37,017 nt of DNA from Lachnospiraceae bacterium (GTDB lineage: Bacteria; Bacillota; Clostridia; Lachnospirales; Lachnospiraceae): positions 1 to 37,017 of the forward strand of contig JAFRWW010000034.1 in NCBI GenBank assembly GCA_017441585.1. The letters are read 5' to 3'. Shown here one piece after another: positions 1 to 9,083 of this stretch (positions are counted from its first letter, which is position 1; every line of letters starts with the position of its first letter). Both the position numbers and the translations under genes were made by a program. The notes beneath the pieces are model-generated. The model was not told the origin of the DNA and did no database searches. It worked only from the letters and a program-made list of their open reading frames with translations.

Positions 1-74
1 CTTTATATTTTTTATCCTGTTTGGTCTGTTTTTGTTGTTTTACGCGATACTGATTTTATATTTTTCTGAAATTA

Positions 75-105
75 TTGTCAAATAAAGGGTGGTTGATGGT
101 ATAAT
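75..105 (+). promoter_or_regulatory. Candidate promoter of the cNMP-binding gene
   Basis: A TTGTCA hexamer at 75-80 and an extended -10 (TGG-TATAAT, hexamer 100-105) are separated by 19 bp. The spacing is long, but the TG-extended perfect -10 could compensate. Transcription would start near 112, about 95 nt upstream of the start at 206. The rest of 1-205 is AT-rich with no further feature recognised. Confidence 0.45.
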
Positions 106-205
106 CTCTACATGTGTGTTTTTCGGTGTGATTCTCATGGTTTGATACCTGCAAAAGCGTTAAAATGAAGAATGGCAGGTGTGACTGTAACAAAGGAGGC
201 AGATT

Positions 206-754
206 ATGTTATTTCGTATCCCGGCAGGCATTACGATATTAAAAGAGGGGGAGGTCAACCCTGAGCTTTATAAGCTGATCAGCGGCAACTGTGAGGTGTA
301 TACCGGTTATGGAACGGAGCGTGAGTCTATTCTGGGTATTTTGTCTAAAGGTGCCTATTTCGGGGAGATCGGCTTTTTCTCGGGAAAGCCGTCCATATAT
401 ACGGTGGTGGCGTATACCGATGTGATGTTGGAGAGGATAGAGACCACGGAGTTTCAGAAATATGTCACTGAACATTATGAGGATATGCTGGCGCTGATGA
501 AAAATATGACCGAATCCATGTATAACCTGAGGTTTAATATGGAACTGATGGCGAAGGATGCAGAGCGGAATAAGAGGATTGTGACAGCTGATACTCAGGA
601 TATATCGGGTGATCTTGATACACAGAATAGCTCCGGTGATAAAGAGGCTATAGGCAGTACCATCCGTAATAATGATGCCTATCTGCGGGAACAACTTAAG
701 AAGTATAATCTAATGGGGATGAAGAGCATAACCTTTTATACGGCGAAGGGGTGA
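206..754 (+). CDS. Cyclic-nucleotide-binding-domain protein without HTH
   Basis: The 182-residue protein has the beta-roll of the CRP/cNMP-binding fold over about residues 1-110: LFRIPAGITILKEGE at the start and the phosphate-binding-cassette-like FGEIGFFSGKPS. The Arg that normally follows the Pro of the cassette (PRSATV in many members) is replaced (PSIYTV), so binding of a cyclic nucleotide in the usual way is doubtful. After the domain come a helical stretch and a polar tail. There is no DNA-binding helix-turn-helix, so this is not a normal CRP/FNR regulator. It may be a sensor or adaptor subunit. A strong Shine-Dalgarno (AGGAGG, about 194-199) supports the start. The gene stands alone ahead of a secreted protease and its partner is unknown. 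Confidence 0.75.
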   Translation: MLFRIPAGITILKEGEVNPELYKLISGNCEVYTGYGTERESILGILSKGAYFGEIGFFSGKPSIYTVVAYTDVMLERIETTEFQKYVTEHYEDMLALMKNMTESMYNLRFNMELMAKDAERNKRIVTADTQDISGDLDTQNSSGDKEAIGSTIRNNDAYLREQLKKYNLMGMKSITFYTAKG

Positions 755-796
755 TCACCCATCTGAAAATACAATGTGGAAAGATTTATTATTTTG

Positions 797-840
797 TGAT
801 AAAATGTACTCCGTGTGTGCGTATATGTAAGTGGAGTACA
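797..840 (+). promoter_or_regulatory. Extended -10 and inverted repeat before the protease gene
   Basis: An extended -10 (TGA-TAAAAT, 797-805) is followed by an 8-bp inverted repeat, TGTACTCC at 805-812 and GGAGTACA at 833-840. Transcription would begin near 812, so the left arm overlaps the promoter. This fits an operator better than an mRNA hairpin, although either is possible. No convincing -35 was found. Confidence 0.35.
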
Positions 841-865
841 CTATGAACAGGATGGTATATGTAAT

Positions 866-3800
866 ATGATCAAATATAGAGGATTAAAAAATAAGCTGGC
901 TTTTCTTTTGAGCCTTTCACTGGTGATGAGTCCCATGACTGCGCTGGGTGCCGAGGATACGTTTGATGCGTCGGATGTACAGACAGTCGGAGAAGATGTG
1001 GAACAGTCCGGGGATGAAACTGCTACGGAAGTATCGGCTGAGGCCGGGACTGATGGTATGGAAGAGGTGACTGACGAGTCTGCGGAGATTTCGGATGGCG
1101 CAGAAACGGCAGAGGATGATGCTGAGCTGATTGAGGATTCTTCCGAACTGGCAGAGGAAGAAGATGCGTTCACGGAAGAAGAGGCGGATGTGACCGGCAG
1201 CGAGTCTTTTGACATCGGTTTTGAGGATGAGGAAGAGATCAACGGAATGGTAGGTTATTCCGAATCCGAGGTGTCCGACGGACATGAGGATGAGGATGAG
1301 TACGGTATTGTCTTTGACAACCTGGACGAGGTCCCCGAAGTGCCCGAGAATGTCATCAGGGAAGAGGCGGAAACCGCTCTTGGCGCGGACGGTGTCACCA
1401 CGGCGGATTCGGAGAAATATATTCCCATCGGTCACATGAGCTCCGAGGAATATACCAATTATCATACCAGAGCCCGTCAGCAGAGTATCAAGGCAGGCGC
1501 GGATGCCAGCGGTAAGAGAAAGTATATTAATGAGACCTGTTGGGGGTTTGCCACCATGGGAGCCATGGAGGCGTCTTATAACATGCATCATGGCATATCC
1601 AATGCGGTGAGCGAGAATAAGGGTCTGGGACCTTCATCCAATTCGGTAGATTTGTCCGAGAGGGATCTGGTATATTTCACATATTTTAATGATAACAGGA
1701 AGGCTGCAGATCCCCTTAAGACTCTGGAAAAGGATAATAATTATCTGTACATAGGCAGTACCGATATCAATACGGCAAACAAGGCGACCATCACGGAGGC
1801 CTTTGCACTGGGCGGCAGCCCTTCCTTTGCCCTGGAGACTCTGGCCATGGGTATCGGCCCCGTCACGGAGCAGCAGGTGCCCTACAGTACGGAGGATGAG
1901 CCCGATCTCAACTTAAAGGCTGTAGATTCCCAGTATAAATTTGCCAAGGAATATACTCTGACCGATTCCAAGACCATAGACATGGCTCAGAAGTCTCTGG
2001 TCAAGAGCATGATCCTGAAATACGGCGGCGTGTCCACCTCCATCTTTTACAGCAGCGGTTATCCCACGGAAAAGGTTTCCGGAAATTCCACCAAGGTGAA
2101 GCAGAAGGTGGGCGCGGACGGCCTTAATGTGTATAACTATATGAACCTTGAAAAGGTGAATTCGAGGGGCGATATATCGGTTTATTATCATCACCCTTCC
2201 ACTGCGCAGAACCATAATATCCTGATAGTGGGCTGGGATGATACCATACCTGCCGAAAAGTTTGTAAATGAAAAGCATAAGGATGTATCCGAGATCCAGA
2301 ACGGCGGCTGGCTGTGCAAGAACAGTTACGGAAATGAAGAGACCGCACCCGGTAACACCGGTAAGCTCTGGGGTTATGAGTACGGTTATTTCTGGCTTTC
2401 CTATGATTCCACCGACCAGCTTCTCAAAAATGACGGAGTAAGGCGCGGATATACCTTTGACATTACCACCCTTGAGGGCGAATCGGAGGGTGTGACGGAA
2501 AACAAGACTTATCAGTATGACGGTTCGGCCTTTTCAAAGGAGATCAGCCTGGGTTCATCCTATGCCAATGTATATACTGTCAAGGATGTACAGGAAGGCG
2601 CTACCGAGTATCTGCGTTCGGTGATGGTGAAGCTGGCCACCCCCGGATCTGTTTATTCGGTCCAGCTCTATGAGAATCCCGAACTTCCCGATCCCACTTC
2701 CGGTACTCCCATTCTGGAAAAGCCGGTATACGGCAAGGTGGATGCGGCAGGTTATTACAGTGTGGATCTGGGCCGCGGAATATCACTGACGCCCGGGACT
2801 AAGGTAGCGGTAGTGGTAAACCTTTACAAGGTGAACATATCGGATGATACCCCCGGAATATATGCAGGTGTGTCCGGAAAGTATACCATGTCGGTGGCTA
2901 CCAATTCCGTAGTGGTATCGCCCACGGGAGCGTCTACGGTACCGGCCATGTATTACTGCCAGAATTCGACCAATTATAATCACAGCCTCCTGTTCAATAC
3001 CAACACCAAGACCTGGGAGGATATGTACAAAAATGATGATTCCAAGAACATCCACGGCAATTTAAGGATCAAGCTTAAGACGGTGGTCAAGACCACGTTG
3101 GAAGAGAGGATCGATCCCGATTATACAGTGATCGACCACTTTGTGAAAAAAGAAAAGGATGTGGGAACAAAGAAGCAGCCCCTTATCACTTTGGAATCCC
3201 ATGAGGATGTGCCCGCCACTACCATTCTTTATGTGGGACAGACCGCAAGGATCAGGGTACTGGGTGCCACCAACGCGCAGTGGACATCCAAAAAGACAAA
3301 GATAGCCGTGGTGGAAAGCGGTGAAAAGGAAGGCCTGATAACGGCAGTGAAGAAGGGCGTAACAAAGATATCCACAATGGTGGACGGCAAGGAGTATGCC
3401 CATAGGATCATGGTCAAGAATCCTTCCTTCGTGGTCACCAGAAAAAAGGTTAGCCTCACAAATACGGGAGAACTTCCCATAAACGGTCTGTATCAGGATG
3501 TGATATATGAATCAGCCAAGCCTGATGTGGTATCGGTAAATGCTATCACCGGTGATTATGAGACCATGAAATGCGGCAGTGCTCTGGTGAAGGCCATGAT
3601 GGGAAAGACCACACTTAAGTGTAAGATCATGGTTCCCAAGATCGAACTGACCACGAGAAGCATTACCCTGGCTCCGGAGTATCCTCAGTTCCAGCTTAAG
3701 CTGAAGGATAAAAAGATAAATACAAAGGGTGCCGTTTACAGCACTTCCGATCCCATGGTGGCAGATGTGGATTCCGTTACGGGAATGGTTAAAGCCGTGG

Positions 3801-3877
3801 GTAACGGCAAGTGTCAGGTGACCATGACGGTTCGCGGATCTTCCGTAAAGTGTAAAGTGGAAGTGACCGGATTTTAA
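866..3877 (+). CDS. Secreted C1 (papain-like) protease with Ig-like repeats
   Basis: The start is placed at ATG 866 because it opens a classical signal peptide (MIKYRGLKNKLAFLLSLSL...ALGA); an upstream in-frame start at 815 would bury it. The product is 1003 residues. A Glu/Asp-rich segment (about residues 30-185) precedes a papain-family domain with catalytic Cys225 (NETCWGFA), His450 (QNHNILIVGWDD) and Asn486 (LCKNSYG). The usual oxyanion Gln six residues before the Cys is not visible; that position is Lys. A beta-rich region follows, then about three bacterial Ig-like (BIG2-type) repeats from about residue 770 to the C-terminus. No LPXTG or SLH anchor is seen. It probably acts outside the cell; the substrate is unknown. 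The ribosome site is weak (AGGATGG). Confidence 0.85.
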   Translation: MIKYRGLKNKLAFLLSLSLVMSPMTALGAEDTFDASDVQTVGEDVEQSGDETATEVSAEAGTDGMEEVTDESAEISDGAETAEDDAELIEDSSELAEEEDAFTEEEADVTGSESFDIGFEDEEEINGMVGYSESEVSDGHEDEDEYGIVFDNLDEVPEVPENVIREEAETALGADGVTTADSEKYIPIGHMSSEEYTNYHTRARQQSIKAGADASGKRKYINETCWGFATMGAMEASYNMHHGISNAVSENKGLGPSSNSVDLSERDLVYFTYFNDNRKAADPLKTLEKDNNYLYIGSTDINTANKATITEAFALGGSPSFALETLAMGIGPVTEQQVPYSTEDEPDLNLKAVDSQYKFAKEYTLTDSKTIDMAQKSLVKSMILKYGGVSTSIFYSSGYPTEKVSGNSTKVKQKVGADGLNVYNYMNLEKVNSRGDISVYYHHPSTAQNHNILIVGWDDTIPAEKFVNEKHKDVSEIQNGGWLCKNSYGNEETAPGNTGKLWGYEYGYFWLSYDSTDQLLKNDGVRRGYTFDITTLEGESEGVTENKTYQYDGSAFSKEISLGSSYANVYTVKDVQEGATEYLRSVMVKLATPGSVYSVQLYENPELPDPTSGTPILEKPVYGKVDAAGYYSVDLGRGISLTPGTKVAVVVNLYKVNISDDTPGIYAGVSGKYTMSVATNSVVVSPTGASTVPAMYYCQNSTNYNHSLLFNTNTKTWEDMYKNDDSKNIHGNLRIKLKTVVKTTLEERIDPDYTVIDHFVKKEKDVGTKKQPLITLESHEDVPATTILYVGQTARIRVLGATNAQWTSKKTKIAVVESGEKEGLITAVKKGVTKISTMVDGKEYAHRIMVKNPSFVVTRKKVSLTNTGELPINGLYQDVIYESAKPDVVSVNAITGDYETMKCGSALVKAMMGKTTLKCKIMVPKIELTTRSITLAPEYPQFQLKLKDKKINTKGAVYSTSDPMVADVDSVTGMVKAVGNGKCQVTMTVRGSSVKCKVEVTGF

Positions 3878-3966
3878 GATTTAAGGCAAACCGAAACAAG
3901 GCAGCTCGCGAAAAATAAGAAATTGTTGACAGAATATATTCCAATTTTTACTTAAGGAGACAGATT

Positions 3967-4857
3967 TTGAATACCGGTATTAAGAGCATGACGGGATTCG
4001 GAAGGGGAGAGTATTCCGACGCTGATATCCGTATATGCGTGGAGATGAAGGCGGTAAATCACCGCTACCTGGACCTGGGGATAAAGATGCCCCGCAGACT
4101 TAACATGCTGGAAGGCGCAGTGAGAAATGCCATAAGGGAGCATGCACAGCGCGGTAAGATAGATGTTTATATCACTTATGAGAATCTTTCGGGAAACGAT
4201 ACCCAGCTGACCTATAATAAGACACTGGCACAGGAGTATGTAAAATACATAGACGACATGGCTGTGGATTTTTCCCTGGAAAATGATTTAAGAAGCTCGG
4301 TGAGACTGGCTTCTTTTCCAGGAGTGTTCAATCTGGCCGAGGTGGCAGAGGATGACGATGTGATGAACGAGCATCTTCTGGCAGCTCTTAAGGCGGCATG
4401 CGTTTCATTTGACAGATCCCGTCTGGAGGAGGGCGCCAGGCTTAAGGCAGATCTTCTGGCCAAGCTTTCAGACCTTCGGGGGTATGTGGCCGAGATCGAA
4501 GAGAGGGTTCCGGATATCATCACCGAGTATAAGCAGAATCTTACTGACAAGGTGAAGGAACTGCTGGGAGATGTACAGATAGATGAGGCACGTCTTGTCA
4601 CCGAGGTCACCATATTTGCGGATAAGGTGGCTGTGGATGAAGAGATCGTCCGTCTCAAGGCTCATATCGAGGCCATGGAAAATGAACTGGGTCTGTCGCA
4701 GTCTGTGGGCAGTAAGCTTGATTTTATTGCCCAGGAAATGAACAGGGAGGCCAATACCACCCTTTCCAAATCCAGTGATCTGAAGCTTTCCAATACTGCC
4801 ATCGAAGTGAAAACCCTTATAGAAAAGATAAGGGAACAGGTTCAGAATATTGAGTAG
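3967..4857 (+). CDS. yicC: YicC family endoribonuclease
   Basis: The 296-residue protein starts NTGIKSMTGFGRGEY, the hallmark N-terminus of YicC (SMTGFGR), and ends with the conserved region FIAQEMNREANTLSKS-like (here QEMNREANTTLSKSSD). Length is normal for the family. YicC proteins are reported to be endoribonucleases involved in RNA turnover in bacteria. The start is TTG at 3967, chosen for AAGGAGA at 3954-3960; the ATG at 3988 would remove the conserved beginning. A TTGACA lies at 3926-3931 but has no good -10 at the right distance. gmk follows 33 nt downstream, the usual pairing in Firmicutes. The small remA-type gene often found between them is absent here. Confidence 0.93.
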   Translation: MNTGIKSMTGFGRGEYSDADIRICVEMKAVNHRYLDLGIKMPRRLNMLEGAVRNAIREHAQRGKIDVYITYENLSGNDTQLTYNKTLAQEYVKYIDDMAVDFSLENDLRSSVRLASFPGVFNLAEVAEDDDVMNEHLLAALKAACVSFDRSRLEEGARLKADLLAKLSDLRGYVAEIEERVPDIITEYKQNLTDKVKELLGDVQIDEARLVTEVTIFADKVAVDEEIVRLKAHIEAMENELGLSQSVGSKLDFIAQEMNREANTTLSKSSDLKLSNTAIEVKTLIEKIREQVQNIE

Positions 4858-4890
4858 AAAAAGCCTGTATATATCTGAAAGGAGCTACTT

Positions 4891-5514
4891 TTGAAAAAGG
4901 GACAGCTGATAGTAATATCGGGTTTTGCCGGAACCGGAAAGGGCACTTTGGTAAAACTCTTGACAAGCAGATATGAAAAGGATTATATTTTGTCAGTATC
5001 TGCAACCACCCGTCAGCCAAGAAGCGGAGAGCGCGAAGGCATTGAATATTTTTTCAAGACGGTGGACGAATTTGAGGAGATGATCAGAAACGATGAGCTC
5101 CTTGAATATGCGAAATTTGTGGATAATTATTACGGCACTCCCGCTTCTTTTGTAAAGGAGTGGCGTGAGGCAGGCCGTAATGTTATACTGGAGATAGAGA
5201 TCCAGGGCGCTCTTAAGATAAAGGAAAAATATGAGGATACGGTTCTCATATTTGTGGTCCCTCCCAGTGCCGAGGAGCTTAAGGCCAGACTTATAAAGCG
5301 TGGAACCGAGACTGAGGAAGTGATCGATAAGCGTCTTAAGAGAGCAGGCGAGGAATCAGAGGGCATAGAGAAGTATGATTATGTGCTTGTGAATGATGAC
5401 CTGGAAACATGTGTGGAAGAACTGCATCAGGTCATCTGCGCATCGGCTCATTCCACCAAAACCCAGGGTGAGCTCATAGAGAGACTCAGACAGGAACTGA
5501 AGGTTTTCGGCTGA
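4891..5514 (+). CDS. gmk: Guanylate kinase
   Basis: The enzyme converts GMP and ATP to GDP and ADP in purine nucleotide synthesis. The 207-residue protein has the P-loop SGFAGTGKGT at about residues 9-18 and the GMP-binding features VSATTRQPRSGEREGIEYFF, typical of Gmk. The P-loop reads GFAGTGKGT rather than the more common GPSGAGKGT, which is a modest variation. The start codon is TTG at 4891, supported by AAAGGAG about 6 nt upstream. It sits between yicC and rpoZ, as in many Firmicutes, so it is probably co-transcribed with them. The 63-nt gap to rpoZ holds half of a dispersed repeat. Confidence 0.96.
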   Translation: MKKGQLIVISGFAGTGKGTLVKLLTSRYEKDYILSVSATTRQPRSGEREGIEYFFKTVDEFEEMIRNDELLEYAKFVDNYYGTPASFVKEWREAGRNVILEIEIQGALKIKEKYEDTVLIFVVPPSAEELKARLIKRGTETEEVIDKRLKRAGEESEGIEKYDYVLVNDDLETCVEELHQVICASAHSTKTQGELIERLRQELKVFG

Positions 5515-5527
5515 TCATTAAGCCGTT

Positions 5528-5556
5528 TGTCATTCTGAGAACAGAGAAGAATCTTA
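5528..5556 (+). repeat. Dispersed repeat half-element (TCATTCTGAG type)
   Basis: The segment TTGTCATTCTGAG followed by GAAGAATCTTA matches the left half of the palindromic element seen complete at 29496-29562. It lies in the gmk-rpoZ gap. Confidence 0.55.
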
Positions 5557-5577
5557 TTTAAAATAAAGGAGAAAAAC

Positions 5578-5826
5578 ATGTTACATCCATCTTATTCAGA
5601 CCTTATGAATGTCGTAAACAAGGGAGCGGAGGATGCAGAGCATCCCGTGATCAACAGCCGCTATTCCATAGTGATTGCCACTGCAAAGAGAGCACGTCAG
5701 ATAGTTGACGGCGATGAGCCTTTGGTTAAGATGACATCTAAGGACGGCATGCCCAAGAAGGCTCTTTCCATAGCGGTTGAGGAGCTGGAAAAAGGTTATG
5801 TTACCATACTTCCCGAGGAAGAGTAA
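5578..5826 (+). CDS. rpoZ: RNA polymerase omega subunit
   Basis: The 82-residue protein contains the omega signature NSRYSIVIATAKRARQI at residues 22-38, followed by the conserved KPL/PLVKM-like turn and an acidic C-terminus. Omega wraps the C-terminal tail of the beta' subunit and helps RNA polymerase assembly. An AAAGGAG lies about 8 nt before the ATG. The position after gmk is the conserved one. rimO starts 12 nt after its stop. Confidence 0.95.
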   Translation: MLHPSYSDLMNVVNKGAEDAEHPVINSRYSIVIATAKRARQIVDGDEPLVKMTSKDGMPKKALSIAVEELEKGYVTILPEEE

Positions 5827-5837
5827 TATATCGGCCT

Positions 5838-7229
5838 ATGGGTGTCACATTTGATGTGCTGACAAAAAGTTCCGTGGATAATGAACGTATTGAAGAGAAT
5901 CCGGTGAGGATTCTCTTTGTGTCGTTGGGCTGTGATAAGAATCTGGTGGATTCGGAGCAGATGAGCGGCATCCTCGCAGGGCAGGGCTTTTCGTTTACTG
6001 ATGATGAAGCTGAAGCGGATGTGGTCCTTATCAATACCTGCTGCTTTATCGGTGATGCCAAGCAGGAGAGTATAGATGATATCATATATTACGGGAATCT
6101 CAAGGAGACGGGACGACTTAAGGGCGTGATCGTCTGTGGCTGTCTGGCTCAGAGGTACGCCGAGGATATTAAAAAAGAGCTTCCTGAGGTGGACGCTATA
6201 GTAGGCACCACCGCTTATGATAAGATAGGTGATGTCATCAGACAGGTGATCAGGGGAGACAGAGTCTGCCATCTGGAGGATGAAAACAGGCTTTTGTACA
6301 AACCCGGGAACCGTCAGCTGTCAGGGCCCGGTTACAGCGCGTATCTCAAGATCGCGGAGGGCTGCGATAAGAGGTGTACCTATTGTATCATCCCGAAGGT
6401 GAGAGGACAGTACAGATCCTTCCCTCTGGAGGAGCTGGTGGCAGAGGCGAGATCTCTTGCGGATAAGGGAGTCTCGGAGCTATGTCTCGTGGCTCAGGAG
6501 ATCACCGTATACGGAAAGGACCTGTATGGTAAGAAGTCCCTTCCGAAACTTCTGGCCGGGCTGTGTGAGATAGAGGGCATTAAGTGGATCAGGCTTTTAT
6601 ACTGTTATCCCGAAGAGATAGATGATGATCTGATCGACATGATCAGGACTCAGGAAAAAATATGTAATTATATAGATATGCCCGTTCAGAGCGGTTCCGA
6701 TGAGGTGCTGCGCCGCATGGGCAGGAGATGTAAGCGCGCTGACATTCTGGATACGGTTAAAAAACTGAAGAAGGCCGTTCCGGATATCTGTCTTAGGACC
6801 ACGCTTATTTCCGGATTTCCGGGGGAGAGTGAAGAAGATCATAAGATGAGCCTTGAGCTTTTAAGAGAGGCTGATTTTGACAGAGTGGGTGTGTTTGCCT
6901 ATTCTCCCGAGGAGGGAACCCCGGCTTATGAGATGGACGGTCAGATAAGCGATGAGATAAAGGAAAATCGACGTGATGAGCTCATGGCTTTCCAGCAGTC
7001 CTTAAGATTCGAAAATGATGAGAAGCTCATCGGCCGCCTTATGGATGTGCTGGTGGAAGGCCGTGATGTGGAAAGCGGTGTTTACGTGGGAAGGACCTAT
7101 CGCGATGCACCGGATGTGGACGGACTCATTTTCTTTGAATCACAAAATGACTACATGTCAGGCGCATTTGTCAGAGTGCGTATCACGGGAACCAATGATT
7201 ATGATCTTATGGGTGAGGAGGTATCGTAG
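5838..7229 (+). CDS. rimO: Ribosomal protein S12 methylthiotransferase RimO
   Basis: This radical-SAM enzyme adds a methylthio group to the conserved Asp of ribosomal protein S12. The 463-residue reading has the UPF0004 cluster ligands Cys32, Cys68 and Cys102, the SAM cluster CxxxCxxC at Cys176/180/183 (EGCDKRCTYC), the central radical-SAM fold (LRTTLISGFPGE), and a C-terminal TRAM domain. The RimO signature VSLGCDKNLVDSE separates it from MiaB. The true start is uncertain. ATG 5838 lies 15 nt from GAGGAAGAG and adds about 22 residues relative to typical RimO; GTG 5904 would begin directly at VRILFVSLGC. The stop abuts the pgsA start (TAGATG). Confidence 0.93.
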   Translation: MGVTFDVLTKSSVDNERIEENPVRILFVSLGCDKNLVDSEQMSGILAGQGFSFTDDEAEADVVLINTCCFIGDAKQESIDDIIYYGNLKETGRLKGVIVCGCLAQRYAEDIKKELPEVDAIVGTTAYDKIGDVIRQVIRGDRVCHLEDENRLLYKPGNRQLSGPGYSAYLKIAEGCDKRCTYCIIPKVRGQYRSFPLEELVAEARSLADKGVSELCLVAQEITVYGKDLYGKKSLPKLLAGLCEIEGIKWIRLLYCYPEEIDDDLIDMIRTQEKICNYIDMPVQSGSDEVLRRMGRRCKRADILDTVKKLKKAVPDICLRTTLISGFPGESEEDHKMSLELLREADFDRVGVFAYSPEEGTPAYEMDGQISDEIKENRRDELMAFQQSLRFENDEKLIGRLMDVLVEGRDVESGVYVGRTYRDAPDVDGLIFFESQNDYMSGAFVRVRITGTNDYDLMGEEVS

Positions 7230-7778
7230 ATGAACCTGCCTAATAAACTGACTGTTTTAAGGGTGCTTATGATACCCTTTTATATTTTTTTCCAGATGAA
7301 TATCTCGGAAGCTTTTCCAGCCGCGAAATGGATAGCGCTGGTATTGTTTTGCGCCGCGTCCCTTACGGACATGTTTGACGGCATGCTGGCCAGAAAATAT
7401 AACCTGGTGACCAATTTCGGAAAATTCATGGATCCGCTGGCAGACAAGCTTTTGGTGTGTTCTGCCCTTATCTGTTTTGTGGAACTTAAACTTTTGCCCG
7501 CCTGGTTTGTTATAATAATAGTGGCCAGGGAATTTATCATCAGCGGCTTCAGGCTCATAGCCTGCGAGCAGGGCAAGGTGATAGCCGCCGGTTATTGGGG
7601 CAAGCTCAAGACTGTTTCACATATGCTGCTGATCATCATGCTGATCATAAATCTGCAGATCACGGGATATTTGGTGGCAGTGGAAATAGTTAAATGGATA
7701 GCTTTGGCGCTTACACTGATCTCGCTTGGTGATTATATGATCAAGAATATCAGTGTGATCTCGGAGGGAGGTTTTTAA
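7230..7778 (+). CDS. pgsA: CDP-diacylglycerol-glycerol-3-phosphate 3-phosphatidyltransferase
   Basis: The enzyme makes phosphatidylglycerol phosphate, the committed step to phosphatidylglycerol, in the membrane. The 182-residue protein starts MNLPNKLTVLRV, the standard PgsA opening, and carries the complete CDP-alcohol phosphotransferase motif (DMFDGMLAR, then GKFMDPLAD) at about residues 47-73. It has several hydrophobic membrane segments. Its start follows the rimO stop directly and its stop is followed directly by the cinA start, so the three genes are translationally coupled. The rimO-pgsA-cinA order is common in Clostridia and Bacilli. Confidence 0.95.
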   Translation: MNLPNKLTVLRVLMIPFYIFFQMNISEAFPAAKWIALVLFCAASLTDMFDGMLARKYNLVTNFGKFMDPLADKLLVCSALICFVELKLLPAWFVIIIVAREFIISGFRLIACEQGKVIAAGYWGKLKTVSHMLLIIMLIINLQITGYLVAVEIVKWIALALTLISLGDYMIKNISVISEGGF

Positions 7779-9059
7779 ATGAAGGTTGAGATGATCTTTG
7801 TGGGAACTGAACTGTTGCTGGGTAATACTGTAAATTCCAATGCGGCCTATCTCTCCGAAAAATGTGCAGCTCTAGGTCTTTCCTGCTATTTTCAGACTGT
7901 TGTGGGAGATAATGAAGAGCGCCTTTCAGAGGTGGTGCGCACCGCCATGGGCAGGTCGGATATAATCCTTATCTGCGGAGGTCTGGGACCCACCCAGGAT
8001 GATCTGACAAAGGAGACCGTGGCAAAGGTCTGCGGCCTTGAATTGATAGAGAACAAAGAAGAGCTTGAATATATTAAGGACAGGATGTCCAAGCTCACCA
8101 AAAAGATCACCGAAAATAACTGGAAGCAGGCAATGGTACCGGAAGGCGCCATAACGGTACATAATCCCAACGGAACGGCCCCCGGTATCATAATTGAAAA
8201 GGATGATAAGCGTATAATACTGATGCCCGGTCCTCCTCATGAAATGGAAAGCATGTTTGAGGACAGCATCTATCCTTATCTGGATTCCCTGACTCCCGCC
8301 ACTTTGGTATCACGCATGATCAAAATATGCGGCGTGGGAGAGTCAAAGGCGGAGACCATGATGCTGGACCTTATCGATAATCAGACTAATCCCACCATCG
8401 CTACATACGCAAAGGACGGCGAAGTGCACGTGAGGGTGAGCGCCATGGCTGACTCGGAAAAAGAGGCCGTCAAGCTCATAAAGCCTGTGGTTAAGGAGTT
8501 AAAGAGCCGTTTTGGCGCATATATTTATTCCACCCAGGATGATGTGACGCTGGAGCAGGTGATAGTGGATCTTTTGAGGGAAAATGAACTGACCCTGGTG
8601 ACTGCGGAGTCGTGTACCGGAGGTATGGTGGCCTCCAGGATTGTATCCGTTCCCGGCGCTTCGGAGATGTTCAAGGAAGGCTTTATCACCTATTCGAACA
8701 AGGCAAAGAGGAAATATCTGGGCGTGAAAAAGGGTACCCTTCTTAAGTACGGCGCAGTGAGTGAACAGACTGCCCGGGAGATGGCTATCGGAGGCTGCGA
8801 TACCACCAAGTCGGATGTATGTGTGGCCGTGACAGGCCTTGCGGGACCCGACGGGGGCACGGATGAGATCCCGGTGGGAAGAGTGTATATAGGAGTATGT
8901 GTGTGCGGATCTGTGCTGGTGAGGGGGTTTGATTTTCCGGGAAACCGGGAGAGAGTCAGGATGTCCGCCGCATCAAAGGCTCTGGCACTTTTGAGAGAAT
9001 GTCTTCTTGATTATTTTTCCCAGATGACTTTTGGAAAAGATAAGCGAAAGAAGAGATGA
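7779..9059 (+). CDS. cinA: CinA, competence/damage-inducible protein (NMN deamidase domain)
   Basis: The 426-residue protein has both CinA parts: an N-terminal MoCF-like nucleotide-binding domain (MKVEMIFVGTELLLGNTVNSN, then GGLGPTQDDLTKE) and a C-terminal PncC domain (TAESCTGGMVASRI, then AVTGLAGPDGG). Family members have ADP-ribose pyrophosphatase and/or NMN deamidase activity in pyridine-nucleotide salvage, and in several Gram-positives cinA precedes recA and belongs to the competence/SOS set. Here recA is two genes downstream, separated by an HD-GYP gene. The ATG directly follows the pgsA stop. Confidence 0.95.
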   Translation: MKVEMIFVGTELLLGNTVNSNAAYLSEKCAALGLSCYFQTVVGDNEERLSEVVRTAMGRSDIILICGGLGPTQDDLTKETVAKVCGLELIENKEELEYIKDRMSKLTKKITENNWKQAMVPEGAITVHNPNGTAPGIIIEKDDKRIILMPGPPHEMESMFEDSIYPYLDSLTPATLVSRMIKICGVGESKAETMMLDLIDNQTNPTIATYAKDGEVHVRVSAMADSEKEAVKLIKPVVKELKSRFGAYIYSTQDDVTLEQVIVDLLRENELTLVTAESCTGGMVASRIVSVPGASEMFKEGFITYSNKAKRKYLGVKKGTLLKYGAVSEQTAREMAIGGCDTTKSDVCVAVTGLAGPDGGTDEIPVGRVYIGVCVCGSVLVRGFDFPGNRERVRMSAASKALALLRECLLDYFSQMTFGKDKRKKR

Positions 9060-9083
9060 TAAATACATGATTGGGGAATTTTT

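Noticed and set aside
749..760. Perfect palindrome GGGTGATCACCC at the end of the first gene
   Set aside because: It is only 12 bp, overlaps the stop codon, has no T-run, and no similar site was found nearby; probably chance.
841..1591. Long antisense frames under the protease gene, and similar frames elsewhere
   Set aside because: They mirror the codon bias of the real gene on the other strand, lack ribosome sites and show no domain.
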